From Hoylesella oralis ATCC 33269 (GTDB lineage: Bacteria > Bacteroidota > Bacteroidia > Bacteroidales > Bacteroidaceae): 64,000 bases of DNA. The position numbers and the translations under genes are program-made. The notes under the pieces were generated by a model. The model was not told the origin of the DNA and did not search any database. It was given only the letters and a program-made list of their open reading frames with translations. The number at the start of each line of letters is the position of its first letter. The stretch's first letter is position 1. Shown here one piece after another: positions 1 to 7,425 of the stretch. Location of the stretch: the NCBI RefSeq assembly GCF_000185145.2, contig NZ_GL833119.1, positions 1,480,668-1,544,667 on the forward strand, written 5' to 3'.

Positions 1-23
1 AAACGGGGCTGCCTGATACCGGT

Positions 24-178
24 TGCACCCCCCTCTAACTCCTCCCTTGTGGAGAGAGAATATACCTTGCAGGCTTTACGAGTGGCGATACCACTCCCCT
101 TGGAAAGGGGAGACACAGAGGGGAGCGATGGCATTTCGGTGTGGCGTGCAACCTCCTCCCCACCTCTTTTTATGGAAG
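24..178. repeat. cluster of REP-like purine/pyrimidine palindromes
   Basis: Three related C-rich/G-rich elements lie here. The clearest is a hairpin at 94-112 with arms CTCCCCTT and AAGGGGAG around GGA. A second, imperfect one is at about 37-55 (CTCC...GGAG) and a third half-element at about 152-175. Similar elements recur inside the prophage at 5445, 7186, 12903, 21557 and 27104. An open frame runs through them but has no ribosome site, promoter or recognisable protein, so I call no gene. Confidence 0.6.
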
Positions 179-180
179 GA

Positions 181-769
181 AAGTGCACGCTGTATAGTGG
201 AGACTTGGTTCGTCTGGATTCTTTTGGAATATAAATATCGGATTTTATGTAACATTCTCTTTCAAAAAAGGGGATGGGATAGGTCGAGATATAGCTACAA
301 GATATTTTTATTAAATGTATGGTTTATGTGTGATAGACGTAACCCGTATGCCCGATAGATAACCGGTCTAACCGAGCAGCATATAAGGGGGATAGAACGA
401 AATGTGATAAAACAAGATTTTGTGAAAATGACGAGAATATTTGAAAAACAGAAAGTTACGTTATTCTGCAGAAAAGCATAGATAAAAACGAGATGTTACA
501 TTCGTCTTACATTTGTGTTACATTCGAATTGAATTTGAATGGTGTTTGAATGATAAATGTTACATGAGAATGATCAATAGGCGATTTTATAGGTGAGTAT
601 TCGATTTTTTACCTTTTATGAAGATTGATACCATCATCATTATACTTGCATAGCAACGATGTTTTACAATGGGTTTACGAGCAAAAATATTGGAGGAGTT
701 TCATTATTGCTTAAAGTCTTATTTCATTGATATTTTATAATTTCATTTTATAAAATATCGTATATAGTT
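181..769. other. gene-free stretch with degenerate 22-bp repeats; left prophage end probably inside
   Basis: No gene is supported. GATAGA occurs at 332, 354 and 391, the first two exactly 22 bp apart. The same hexamer with 22-bp spacing occurs in clear host DNA at 42456, 42478 and 42500, so 332-396 looks like host chromosome. From about 397 the sequence is AT-rich and includes AAAACGAGATGTTAC (484-498), a degenerate match to the inverse of the right-end transposase-site motif. The left end of the prophage therefore probably lies between about 397 and 770. I could not find a convincing 5-bp target duplication. Confidence 0.45.
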
Positions 770-788
770 ATTATTTTGTATATTTGCA
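770..788 (+). promoter_or_regulatory. Bacteroidota-type promoter for the 805 gene
   Basis: The -7 box TATATTTG is at 779-786. The 19-bp block containing it is identical to 11762-11780, upstream of a small-RNA candidate inside the prophage. The identity suggests that both are constitutive prophage promoters of shared origin. Confidence 0.7.
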
Positions 789-804
789 GCAAAATAAGAC
801 GATT

Positions 805-1029
805 ATGACAAAAGTAATACACGTACATCTGATACAGGGACGGAAGAATTACTACTTCGGCTCCATTCCTGCGATATACAGCGTTCTAACGGCGGATGAG
901 ATAGGGATAAAGCAGTGCTCACTGGAACGCGCAGGATTGAGCAAAGGGGGCGTTGTGTTAAACAAGAAGGCGTACATCATAGCCGGAGAACTGATACGGT
1001 CAAAGGCGACAAATAAGCGACAGGTTTGA
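805..1029 (+). CDS. small conserved hypothetical protein (74 aa)
   Basis: Function unknown. The protein is small, basic and soluble, with no membrane segment. It begins MTKVIHVHLI, has a central YYFGSIPAIY stretch and ends in a Lys/Arg-rich tail. From memory of Bacteroidales mobile elements, short proteins of this style (a HLIxGKKDYYFGS-like N-terminus) are common, but no function is known to me. The start at 805 is preferred over an in-frame ATG at 784 because that one lies only about 1 nt past the promoter -7 box. The gene has its own promoter and terminator, is separate from the phage operons, and may be expressed in the lysogen. Confidence 0.65.
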   Translation: MTKVIHVHLIQGRKNYYFGSIPAIYSVLTADEIGIKQCSLERAGLSKGGVVLNKKAYIIAGELIRSKATNKRQV

Positions 1030-1093
1030 ACAGCTAAAACGCTGATTTATCAACATTTAAACGGTTTTCAACTTTTATTTGAACGGTTGGAAG
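1025..1093. repeat. phased TTTRAAC repeat array (copy 1, left arm)
   Basis: Degenerate units begin at about 1025, 1035, 1046, 1056, 1066 and 1078: TTTGAACAGC, TAAAACGCTGA, TTTATCAACA, TTTAAACGGT, TTTCAAC and TTTGAACGGT. The spacing of 10-12 bp is close to one helical turn. The array overlaps the stop codon of the 805 gene and its terminator. The same pattern recurs at 6421, 22386, 29978 and 35695. Confidence 0.6.
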
Positions 1094-1105
1094 CCGTTTT
1101 TATTA
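1082..1105 (+). terminator. rho-independent terminator after the 805 gene
   Basis: AACGGTT and AGCCGTT form a 7-bp stem (one G-T pair) around the loop GGA, followed by a T-rich tail TTTATTATTTT. Confidence 0.6.
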
Positions 1106-1148
1106 TTTTACGGGGCACAATGAGGATGATTTTAGGGATAAAAATAGG

Positions 1149-1226
1149 GTTACCTTAACACTTACCTTAATAGTTACCTTAACTTTGAAAAACGAAATGT
1201 ACAAGTTACCTTAATAGTTACCTTAA
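1149..1226. repeat. five TTACCTTAA repeats around a transposase-site-like motif
   Basis: The decamer (G/C)TTACCTTAA starts at 1149, 1161, 1173, 1205 and 1217, with spacings of 12, 12, 32 and 12. The gap holds AAAACGAAATGTAC (1189-1202), the inverse complement of the motif found three times at the right end. The arrangement resembles an iteron or enhancer block. The rest of the gap between 1030 and 1468 has a G run at about 1308-1315 and a C/A-rich patch but no gene that I can support. Confidence 0.6.
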
Positions 1227-1468
1227 CTGTTTTAACATAGTTTCGGGCACATTCGCTACCACATAAAGACAAAAATAACTTCTTAACCGTCCGTTTTTCG
1301 GTTTTAGGGGGGGGCTTATTCCGCATTCGGAGGGGCTTAATGCCACATTACCCATAAAAAGTAACCAAGCAAAAACACCCTACACATCAGGATTTATGGC
1401 TATATTTACGATAAAAAATCGATAAAAAATGCGTGTGTCGCATTATAGAGGGTATATCCCCTTATGGT

Positions 1469-1645
1469 TTAAGATTCTGGAGGTGGCATCTGGCGGTAGT
1501 ATTCCTGTGTTGTGTTCAATTGCTGGAGTATATTATCTGATTGCGCAAAGATTTCATATCCTTTAAGCCCTTCTATGTCATTAATTAAATAATGAATTCG
1601 TTTAATCCTTGCTGTTTTTTGCACATAGCTGCTTATATCACCCAT
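1469..1645 (-). CDS. small hypothetical protein downstream of the repressor (58 aa)
   Basis: This short frame starts at ATG 1643-1645 (minus strand), reads MGDISSYVQKTARIKRIHYL at its N-terminus and ends in a PPPES tail at TAA 1469-1471. An AAAAGG purine stretch lies upstream. It follows the repressor stop by 33 bp in the same direction, so the two are probably co-transcribed. The predicted protein is mostly helical with Tyr, Gln and Asn and no known domain. It could be a repressor accessory or immunity peptide, but position is the only support for that. Confidence 0.5.
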   Translation of the reverse strand: MGDISSYVQKTARIKRIHYLINDIEGLKGYEIFAQSDNILQQLNTTQEYYRQMPPPES

Positions 1646-1678
1646 AGTCTGCCTTTTTAGGTTATAACTGTAACTCTA

Positions 1679-2386
1679 TTATATCATGCAGTTGATGCGT
1701 ACGGAGGCTTTGACAAGTGCAAGGGCCGTTACACGATGGAAGTCGATGTCGCGCGGGGCGTGTGCGGGGTTCTCTGATTCGAGTGTGATGTACGGTTCAC
1801 CCTTATCTGACTTGCGGATATATTTTACCACGATGTAGTCGTCGCCGTCAATATCATACGAAAGAAGGTACATTTCGCCATACAGCAGATTATTGATGTC
1901 GAGTGGCATCTGCTTATATAATATAATGTCGCCCGACTTGAGGAGTGGATACATAGAATCTCCGACGATGTGGATTGCGCCATCACACTTGGGCAGGTTG
2001 GGTATTTTGATGGTGTCGATGATGTTCTGCCGGCTGTTGTCGAAAAGCGAACGCAATCCTGCTGATGCTTCGAAATCGTAGAGATAGACCACCTGAGTTT
2101 CTTCTTTCTTTTCCGTGCTCCGTGGCTGATGTATGGGCTTGACTTCGACCTGTGGCTCTTCCCGTACAGATTTCAGCATATCACCCTCGCCAGTCAGTAA
2201 CCATTCCGCAGACACATTCGCATTTGCGCATATTTTAGTAATTACATCAAAAGAAGGCTTACCTTGCCTTGTACCTACCACATTGGCAATTACAGTAGGC
2301 GTAACCCCGATAGCCTTTGCAAAAGCACTCTGGTTGCCTTTGTAAACGGAGTTAATTATAGCTTCAAAGCGTTTATTTATGTCCAT
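1679..2386 (-). CDS. phage repressor, HTH plus S24/LexA-like autoprotease (235 aa)
   Basis: This is the likely master repressor of the prophage. Residues 1-70 form an HTH domain with the GNQSAFAKAIGVTP recognition region and the WLLTGEG end typical of cI-like HTH domains. Residues 100-235 form a peptidase S24 domain. The catalytic Ser is S144 in GDSMYPLL and the general-base Lys is K188 in VVKYI. The probable autocleavage bond is A109-G110 in EASAG. The family is cleaved when RecA filaments form, so the SOS response would derepress the phage. The gene faces away from the early operon, with TTGCG-type operator repeats in the intervening region. The position matches Mu c, although Mu c itself lacks this protease. 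Confidence 0.92.
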   Translation of the reverse strand: MDINKRFEAIINSVYKGNQSAFAKAIGVTPTVIANVVGTRQGKPSFDVITKICANANVSAEWLLTGEGDMLKSVREEPQVEVKPIHQPRSTEKKEETQVVYLYDFEASAGLRSLFDNSRQNIIDTIKIPNLPKCDGAIHIVGDSMYPLLKSGDIILYKQMPLDINNLLYGEMYLLSYDIDGDDYIVVKYIRKSDKGEPYITLESENPAHAPRDIDFHRVTALALVKASVRINCMI

Positions 2387-2400
2387 CTTTTCAATTATTT

Positions 2401-2464
2401 TTGCGCTATTGCGTAAAATAGTTGCGGAATAATTTTGTTTATTCGCAAATGCGTATTATCTTTG
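2401..2464. promoter_or_regulatory. divergent early promoter with putative repressor operators
   Basis: The plus-strand promoter has -7 TATCTTTG at 2457-2464 and a TTTG at about 2434-2437, 19 bp upstream. TTGCG occurs in direct orientation at 2401, 2409 and 2422, and inverted (CGCAA) at 2444-2448. TTGCGGAATAA and TTATTCGCAA make an imperfect palindrome that overlaps the promoter. The half-site recurs as a perfect inverted pair before the transposase gene (3304-3323). Confidence 0.65.
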
Positions 2465-2541
2465 CAACGTGTTAATGATATAAACAGCGCCCAAAGATAC
2501 GAAAAACGGGGGTGATTTGCAAATTTTAATAATTAAAGAAT

Positions 2542-2754
2542 ATGAACGATACTCTTTTAGACAAAGTAAGTGTTGAAAATTTAGATGCATTGCATGATGC
2601 ACTGTGTGAGATAATAAAAGACATGCGTAGCGCAGGAGAGGATCATGATTCCTGTTTTCGCGACGATGCGTATTGGATATGCTTCCAAATTAGAAATATT
2701 GTTTTTGCATCTCTTAGACGGCGTGCGAAAAAGACAGAAGGTAATGGATTGTAG
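2542..2754 (+). CDS. small early phage protein (70 aa)
   Basis: Function unknown. It is the first gene downstream of the early promoter, in the position of ner in Mu, but I see no clear helix-turn-helix. The N-terminal half is acidic and helical (LDALHDALCEIIKDM) and the C-terminus is basic (LRRRAKK). It has three cysteines without a zinc-finger spacing. Translation begins about 70 nt after the likely transcription start. It could be a small regulator; confidence in coding rests on its position and ordinary codon use. Confidence 0.6.
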   Translation: MNDTLLDKVSVENLDALHDALCEIIKDMRSAGEDHDSCFRDDAYWICFQIRNIVFASLRRRAKKTEGNGL

Positions 2755-2763
2755 AATAACAAA

Positions 2764-2820
2764 GCGGGCAGCACGGACTGCCGGGTCGCTACCGCAGGGT
2801 TCGACTCCCTGTGCTCGCAC
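2764..2820 (+). ncRNA. tRNA-like acceptor/T-arm minihelix between early genes
   Basis: GCGGGCA (2764-2770) pairs with TGCTCGC (2812-2818) as a 7-bp acceptor-like stem with one G-T pair. Inside it, CAGGG-TTCGACT-CCCTG (2795-2811) is a canonical T-arm with a 7-nt TTCGA loop directly abutting the 3' acceptor strand. The remaining 24 nt are too short for both a D-arm and an anticodon arm and form no convincing stem. The next bases read A-CAA rather than A-CCA. It is therefore either a degenerate tRNA or a tRNA mimic in the early transcript. An intact tRNA is ruled out. Confidence 0.4.
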
Positions 2821-2852
2821 AATGAGAAGACAATAATTATAAAAATAAAAGT

Positions 2853-3230
2853 ATGGAAAAGAAGATTTTTGTAAGCGAGAAGGCCAAGGCACACCTCAGG
2901 AAGGTGTTCAAGTGCACAAATCCGATGGTCTGGAAGGCATTGAACTTCAAAAGCGACAGTGAACTGGCGAGAAAGATACGCTTCACAGCCCTGCAGCAGT
3001 TGGGTGGTGTTGCTAACTGGAAACCCGAAGAGGTGGAAACGACGCATGAGGAAACGGCACGAACGATGACGCTGCACTTTGGCAATCGGGTGCAGCTGGT
3101 GTATGACCGCAATGACGGAAGTACACGGGTGCTTGTGGACGGCAGGGAATGCCGTCGCGAACAGAGGCTGGACATACCGGAATTCATGGCGTTGTCGCAC
3201 GATGTTGAACAAATGGCGATGAGCCTGTAA
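2853..3230 (+). CDS. conserved hypothetical early protein (125 aa)
   Basis: Function unknown. The N-terminal half has a basic, helical SELARKIRFTALQQLGG segment that could bind DNA, followed by a NWKPEEVETTHEE stretch and a beta-rich C-terminal half. I recall close relatives next to HTH genes in Bacteroidales phages, but with no assigned role. It lies between the tRNA-like element and the transposase operator, in the early operon. A regulator or nucleoid-type protein is possible but unproven. Confidence 0.65.
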   Translation: MEKKIFVSEKAKAHLRKVFKCTNPMVWKALNFKSDSELARKIRFTALQQLGGVANWKPEEVETTHEETARTMTLHFGNRVQLVYDRNDGSTRVLVDGRECRREQRLDIPEFMALSHDVEQMAMSL

Positions 3231-3303
3231 AGTTTAGGGCTATGAATAAAACGGCCACTTTTTAAGAATTATAAAGAACCGGCATATAAAGAGTATTTTT
3301 CCA

Positions 3304-3323
3304 TTGCGGTGATTTTTCCGCAA
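3304..3323. promoter_or_regulatory. TTGCGG inverted repeat upstream of the transposase gene
   Basis: TTGCGG (3304-3309) and CCGCAA (3318-3323) are a perfect 6-bp inverted pair with an 8-bp spacer, 24 bp before the transposase start. The half-site matches the TTGCGG of the repressor/early promoter region at 2422, so it may be a second repressor operator that directly controls transposase expression. Confidence 0.5.
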
Positions 3324-3346
3324 AGGTAATCAAAAACAATCAAGGA

Positions 3347-5440
3347 GTGGAATATTTCAATAAGATACTGTGCGTGACGAGTCGGGAGTTAACCGATGGC
3401 AGCGAGCCTGTAATCAAAGAAGGTACACTGTGGGTTTACGCTTCCCACGGCAAGATCGCTCGCGTGCATAAGTTTGGCGGCGAGGGCGGCTATGCCCTCT
3501 ACGCATGGAGTTCCCTTCCGGTGAAATATAGGGAGAAGTTCATTGCAAAATATGGCGATCCCGAACAGATGATAAAAGAAGCTATGATGAAAGAGAACAT
3601 GAAACTCGACAGCAAGGCGCGAGAGTGGTATGAGGCGTTCGTTTACGAGAAGAACGGCGAAAAGACCGCGCTGACCGACAAACTGATAGAGGAATATACC
3701 ATCAATGCGAGCGTGCTACAGGAGCTACTGAAGATGATGAGCCGCCGGCGTGCTATCCGTCAGAGCCTGAACGCCACGATGGGCGACGCATGGGAAGTGA
3801 TCCGCCAGTGTTCCGAACGGTTGCGCGACGTTTACGGCCATACCTTGCCCCAGAGCGCCGCCCGCCTGAAAGCGAAGCTCAAGGCTTTCAAGGCAGAAGG
3901 CTATACAAGTCTGGTCAGCGGCAAGGTGGGCAATATGAACACGCAGAAGATTACCGATGCTTTCGGCCGCCTGCTTATCGCTCTGAAACGCTGCCGCGTG
4001 CCGGTATATACCGACCGACAGCTGTTTGAAGAGGCAAACCGGCGTGCGGAGGAAAACGGCTGGAAACCCTTAAAAAGTCTTGCCGGCATGAAGCGCTGGC
4101 TGAACAGTCCGTCAATAGAACCTCTCTGGTACGACGCCGTCTACGGCGAGCAGGCTGCACGGCAGAGATACGGGCGCAAGCACAGAACCTCCCTCCCTGT
4201 GAAAAGGGATGCCCTGTGGTACGGCGACGGCACGAAACTCAACCTCTACTACAGAGATGAGAGAGGCAGCGTGCGTACGACACAGGTATATGTGGTCATT
4301 GATGCCATGAGCGAGGTGATGCTGGGGTATCACATCAGCGCTACGGAGGATTACGAGGCGCAGTACCACGCTTATCGCATGGCCATACAGAAGAGCCTGC
4401 ACAAGCCTTACGAGATCGTACATGACAACCAAGGCGGACACAAGAAGCTGAACAGCCCGCTACCGACATCCCTTGCTCAGAGAGGAAAGCGCGAACAGGG
4501 CTTTTTGGACAAGATATGTTATATACACAGGGCGACGATGCCCTATAACGGCGAGTCGAAAACCATCGAGGCCGTATTTAGCAGGTTTCAGCAGCAGGTG
4601 CTGCACAAGGACTGGCGCTTCACCGGACAGAACATAACGGCCAAGAAACAGAGCAGTCGTCCTAACCTCGAATTCGTCGAGGCGAACAAAGACCGTCTAT
4701 ACACCCTTGCCGAGCTGAAGAACGCCTATGCCGTCGCCACCAAGGAGTGGAATGAAATGAAGCACCCCGTCTACGGAGTGAGCCGCATGGAAGCATACCG
4801 GCAGAGCGTGAACGAGGAAACGCAGGAAGTGACCGTGCATGATATGGTGGACATGTTCTGGGTGACGGCCAAGCGAATGAGTACCTTTACCGACCAAGGC
4901 ATCAGCGTGACCATCAAGGGAAAGAAGAGGGCGTACGAAGTAGTGAGCGCCCCGGGCGTTCCCGACCACGAATGGCGGCGGAAGCACACCTACGAGCATT
5001 TCACGGTGATGTACGATCCCTACGATTTCAGCAGTATACGTTTGTACCGGAAAGAGGCCGACGGCAGTCTGCGGTTCGAACGCGTTGCAGAGCCTTACAT
5101 ATTGATCCACCGCGCTATTCAGGAACAGCAGACGGCGGAAGCCGGCTTTATAAGACAAGAACAGCAGGCTAACCTCGAAGACCGTATGGAACGGCAAGTG
5201 GCAGGTAGGCAGATAGAGAAAGAGCACGGCGTGCAGCCGGAGCAGCTTGGGCTGCGTACGCCGAAGCTGAAGGGTATCACAGCGGAAGAACAGCGTCAGA
5301 TCGACCGGAGAGCGGGTGTTTACCGCCGCCCGCCTGAGGAATACCAGTTAGGCAGAGCTACCAAGCAGGCAAGTCTTGTGGACTGGGAGGATACGGAAGT
5401 TATAACGGTAGACTTTAGGAAAACGGCGGAGAAATTTTAA
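3347..5440 (+). CDS. Mu A-type DDE transposase (697 aa)
   Basis: Catalyses integration and replicative transposition of the phage genome. The N-terminus (about 1-70) has a Mu-type DNA-binding fold (TSREL...YALYAWSSLP). The RNase H-like core holds the triad D294 (WYGDG), D360 (VHDNQGGHK) and E408 (KTIEAVFSRF), followed by the LHKDWRFTGQNITAKK stretch usual in this family. The length matches MuA (663 aa). Translation starts at GTG 3347 after AAGGA. Residues about 369-385 (NSPLPTSLAQRGKREQG) look like a foreign low-complexity insert between the second D and the E, resembling translated palindromic repeats elsewhere in this window. Its effect on activity is unknown. The MuB-like gene follows 66 bp later. 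Confidence 0.92.
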   Translation: MEYFNKILCVTSRELTDGSEPVIKEGTLWVYASHGKIARVHKFGGEGGYALYAWSSLPVKYREKFIAKYGDPEQMIKEAMMKENMKLDSKAREWYEAFVYEKNGEKTALTDKLIEEYTINASVLQELLKMMSRRRAIRQSLNATMGDAWEVIRQCSERLRDVYGHTLPQSAARLKAKLKAFKAEGYTSLVSGKVGNMNTQKITDAFGRLLIALKRCRVPVYTDRQLFEEANRRAEENGWKPLKSLAGMKRWLNSPSIEPLWYDAVYGEQAARQRYGRKHRTSLPVKRDALWYGDGTKLNLYYRDERGSVRTTQVYVVIDAMSEVMLGYHISATEDYEAQYHAYRMAIQKSLHKPYEIVHDNQGGHKKLNSPLPTSLAQRGKREQGFLDKICYIHRATMPYNGESKTIEAVFSRFQQQVLHKDWRFTGQNITAKKQSSRPNLEFVEANKDRLYTLAELKNAYAVATKEWNEMKHPVYGVSRMEAYRQSVNEETQEVTVHDMVDMFWVTAKRMSTFTDQGISVTIKGKKRAYEVVSAPGVPDHEWRRKHTYEHFTVMYDPYDFSSIRLYRKEADGSLRFERVAEPYILIHRAIQEQQTAEAGFIRQEQQANLEDRMERQVAGRQIEKEHGVQPEQLGLRTPKLKGITAEEQRQIDRRAGVYRRPPEEYQLGRATKQASLVDWEDTEVITVDFRKTAEKF

Positions 5441-5444
5441 TAAA

Positions 5445-5471
5445 TTTCCTCCTCCTCAGGAAGAAGGAGAA
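5445..5471. repeat. REP-like palindrome between transposase and ATPase genes
   Basis: TTTCCTCCTCCTC and AGGAAGAAGGAGAAA form an imperfect pyrimidine/purine hairpin of the same style as those at 94, 7186 and 27104. It is not followed by a T run, so it is not an obvious terminator. Confidence 0.45.
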
Positions 5472-5506
5472 AAATACAAGTTAAACGCTTAAAAAATAAC
5501 AAGATC

Positions 5507-6403
5507 ATGAGAAAGTTGACAAGCAGCGAAAAGCAGAACGTTCAGGAACGGCTGCGCATGTATGCGGCTAAGTTTCCGAGTCAGAACAAAGCGGCGCAGA
5601 GCCTTACGGGTACGAGCAGCGGCACCGTAAGCAGCATTCTGGGCGGAAAGTGGGAGAACATATCGGACGAGATGTTCCGCAACATCGGCGTGCAGATCGG
5701 TATGGCGGACACGGGTGCATGGCAAATAGTGGAGACGCTGCCGTTTCAGGAAATGAGCTACGTTATGCGAGACGCACAGAAAGCAAAAAATATCACATGG
5801 ATGGTCGGCGAGGCCGGATGCGGGAAGACAACCGCGGCCCGTCTGTATACAGAGGAACATGCGGAGGTATTCTATATACTCTGCTCGGAAGACATGCGCA
5901 AGAGCGACTTCATACGCGAGATCGCCAAGCGCACCGGTCTCAGGACGGAAGGCTACAGTATCAGAGAACTACTCGACCGCATCATCGACGGGCTTGTACA
6001 GATGGACAGTCCGCTGCTCATTTTCGACGAGGCAGATAAATTGCCCGAACGCGTGTTCCATTATTTCATCGACCTATATAACCGTCTGGAAGACAAATGC
6101 GGCATCGTCTTTTTCTCAACGAGCTACATCAAGCGGCGCATGCAAAACGGACTGCGTTACAACAAATGCGGCTATAATGAGATACACAGCCGTATCGGTC
6201 GCCGGTTCTTCGACCTCGAGTGTACATCGCCGCAAGACGTGGCCGCCATCTGCAAGGCCAACGGCGTGACAGACAGAGCGGATATCTCGGAAGTGGTGAA
6301 AGACTCAGAGGAATTCGAATTCGACCTGCGTAGAGTAAAGAAAAGCGTGCACAGAGCAAAACGGACCGGTGGCTCTGCCCCGACAAAAGAGCAGAGCAGA
6401 TAA
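5507..6403 (+). CDS. Mu B-type transposition ATPase (298 aa)
   Basis: AAA+ ATPase that by family analogy captures target DNA, stimulates the transposase and gives target immunity. Residues about 10-66 form an HTH-like N-terminal domain (NKAAQSLTGTSSGTVSSILGG), as in MuB. Walker A is GEAGCGKTT (101-109) and Walker B is LLIFDEADKL (170-179). A sensor-like STSY follows at about 204. The length (298 aa) is near MuB (312 aa). It is the second gene of the transposition operon, and the next frame opens right after its stop. Confidence 0.9.
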   Translation: MRKLTSSEKQNVQERLRMYAAKFPSQNKAAQSLTGTSSGTVSSILGGKWENISDEMFRNIGVQIGMADTGAWQIVETLPFQEMSYVMRDAQKAKNITWMVGEAGCGKTTAARLYTEEHAEVFYILCSEDMRKSDFIREIAKRTGLRTEGYSIRELLDRIIDGLVQMDSPLLIFDEADKLPERVFHYFIDLYNRLEDKCGIVFFSTSYIKRRMQNGLRYNKCGYNEIHSRIGRRFFDLECTSPQDVAAICKANGVTDRADISEVVKDSEEFEFDLRRVKKSVHRAKRTGGSAPTKEQSR

Positions 6404-6420
6404 TTATGCTTTTAAAGTCG

Positions 6421-6450
6421 GTTGAACGACATTTAAACGGTATTCGAATA
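6421..6450. repeat. phased TTTRAAC repeat array (copy 2)
   Basis: TTGAAC (6422), TTAAAC (6433) and TTCGAA (6443) lie 11 and 10 bp apart, immediately before the ATG at 6451. The location between the mu B-type gene and the next coding start suggests a regulatory site, not coding sequence. Confidence 0.55.
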
Positions 6451-7233
6451 ATGACGAAACAATATAAAAAAGATGCTGCGCAGGGTATTTCCGAGCTGAC
6501 GCAAACCAACAGCGAACTAAGGCTCTGTGCCCGAGAACTGGAGAAAGAGATGTGGCTGCAGAAGCACAAGCCGCTGCCACGCGCCCTGTCCGTTTCAGAC
6601 GTACTGAACATGAAAAAGGAAACGTTCAAGTTCGGCGGTGAGTGGGCAGAAGCCTTCGGCGAGCCGGAGAGAAACGGGGTATGGTTCATCTGGGGGCGTA
6701 GCGGCAGCGGCAAGACAACCTTTGTGCTGCAGCTCTGCAAGGAGCTGGCAAGGTTCGGCCGCGTAGCCTATGACAGTCTTGAGGAGGGTACATCCCTGAC
6801 CATGAAAAATGCTTTCGTTCGCGTGGGTATGGCCGACGTGGCCCGCCGGTTCGTGCTGCTGAACGAAAGCATGGAAGACCTCAGTGCTCGACTGAACAAA
6901 CGGAAAAGCCCTGACATCATCGTAATAGACAGTTTTCAGTATACCCAGATGAGCTTCAAGGACTATCTGTCGTTCAAGGAGCGGCATAAGAACAAGCTGC
7001 TCGTCTTTGTCAGTCAGGCAAGCGGCAATCTGCCTTCGGGAAGACCTTCCGTGAGCGTAATGTATGATGCCAGTCTGAAGATATGGGTGGAGGGATACAG
7101 GGCTATTAGCAAGGGCAGGTATTTCGGCAACAAAGGGTATTATACCGTTTGGGCAGAGCGAGCTGAGTTATATTGGGGCGGGACCTCCCCCGCCCCCTCC
7201 CAAGGAGGGGAGTGTCTACGGGATATGAAGTAA
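6451..7233 (+). CDS. RecA-like P-loop ATPase (260 aa)
   Basis: A single-domain ATPase of the AAA_24/RecA type found next to mu A/B genes in Bacteroidales phages. Walker A is GRSGSGKTT and Walker B is DIIVIDSFQ. A basic N-terminal helix rich in Gln, Lys and Glu precedes the domain. Its role is probably in phage DNA replication or recombination, but the exact substrate is unknown. I choose the start at 6451 because the phased repeat array at 6421-6450 occupies the space before it; an in-frame ATG at 6406 would read through that array. The C-terminus (WGGTSPAPSQGGECLRDMK) is translated from a REP-like palindrome and is probably a recent tail replacement. Confidence 0.82.
   Translation: MTKQYKKDAAQGISELTQTNSELRLCARELEKEMWLQKHKPLPRALSVSDVLNMKKETFKFGGEWAEAFGEPERNGVWFIWGRSGSGKTTFVLQLCKELARFGRVAYDSLEEGTSLTMKNAFVRVGMADVARRFVLLNESMEDLSARLNKRKSPDIIVIDSFQYTQMSFKDYLSFKERHKNKLLVFVSQASGNLPSGRPSVSVMYDASLKIWVEGYRAISKGRYFGNKGYYTVWAERAELYWGGTSPAPSQGGECLRDMK
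7186..7212. repeat. REP-like palindrome forming the 3' end of the ATPase gene
   Basis: A C-rich run is followed by a perfect hairpin CCCCTCC-CAA-GGAGGGG. It encodes the terminal residues of the ATPase and provides the new C-terminus. It is related to the elements at 94, 21557 and 27104. Confidence 0.6.
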
Positions 7234-7252
7234 AACTATAAAATATAAAACT

Positions 7253-7423
7253 ATGGCAAGTAAGCGAGACAACCTGCTGTACAGATTACGAAAGAAAGGC
7301 GTGCGGATACAGACACGAGAGAGAACAATATTTTTCCCTTTTGATACAGAGCCTTTTAAGATTATACAGGTGAAACGCCTGTGCAGAGAGTTTTATTTCC
7401 ATGTACAATTAGAAATACAGTGA
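7253..7423 (+). CDS. small basic hypothetical protein (56 aa)
   Basis: A short frame from ATG 7253 to TGA 7421-7423. It begins MASKRDNLLYRLRKKGVRIQ, is very basic in the first 25 residues and then has a hydrophobic IFFPFDTEPFKIIQV stretch. It fits tightly between the ATPase and the zinc-finger gene, with ATG 7426 only 2 nt beyond its stop, as expected of a packed phage early operon. The basic N-terminus may bind nucleic acid. No family is recognised. Confidence 0.6.
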   Translation: MASKRDNLLYRLRKKGVRIQTRERTIFFPFDTEPFKIIQVKRLCREFYFHVQLEIQ

Positions 7424-7425
7424 AT

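Noticed and set aside
23..358. 111-aa open frame at the left edge
   Set aside because: It runs through REP-like palindromes and repeats and has no start signal or conserved pattern.
1186..1202. Left prophage end at TG 1186
   Set aside because: The site lies inside the five-copy TTACCTTAA block, so both sides belong to the same DNA; no matching 5-bp duplication was found at 35873.
1893..2345. Plus-strand open frames across the repressor gene
   Set aside because: They are antisense shadows of a repressor with clear catalytic residues.
2723..2820. Full-length tRNA using an upstream 5' acceptor strand (GTGCGA at 2723)
   Set aside because: The span is 98 nt, and the T-arm would not abut the acceptor strand. 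The shorter minihelix pairs better.
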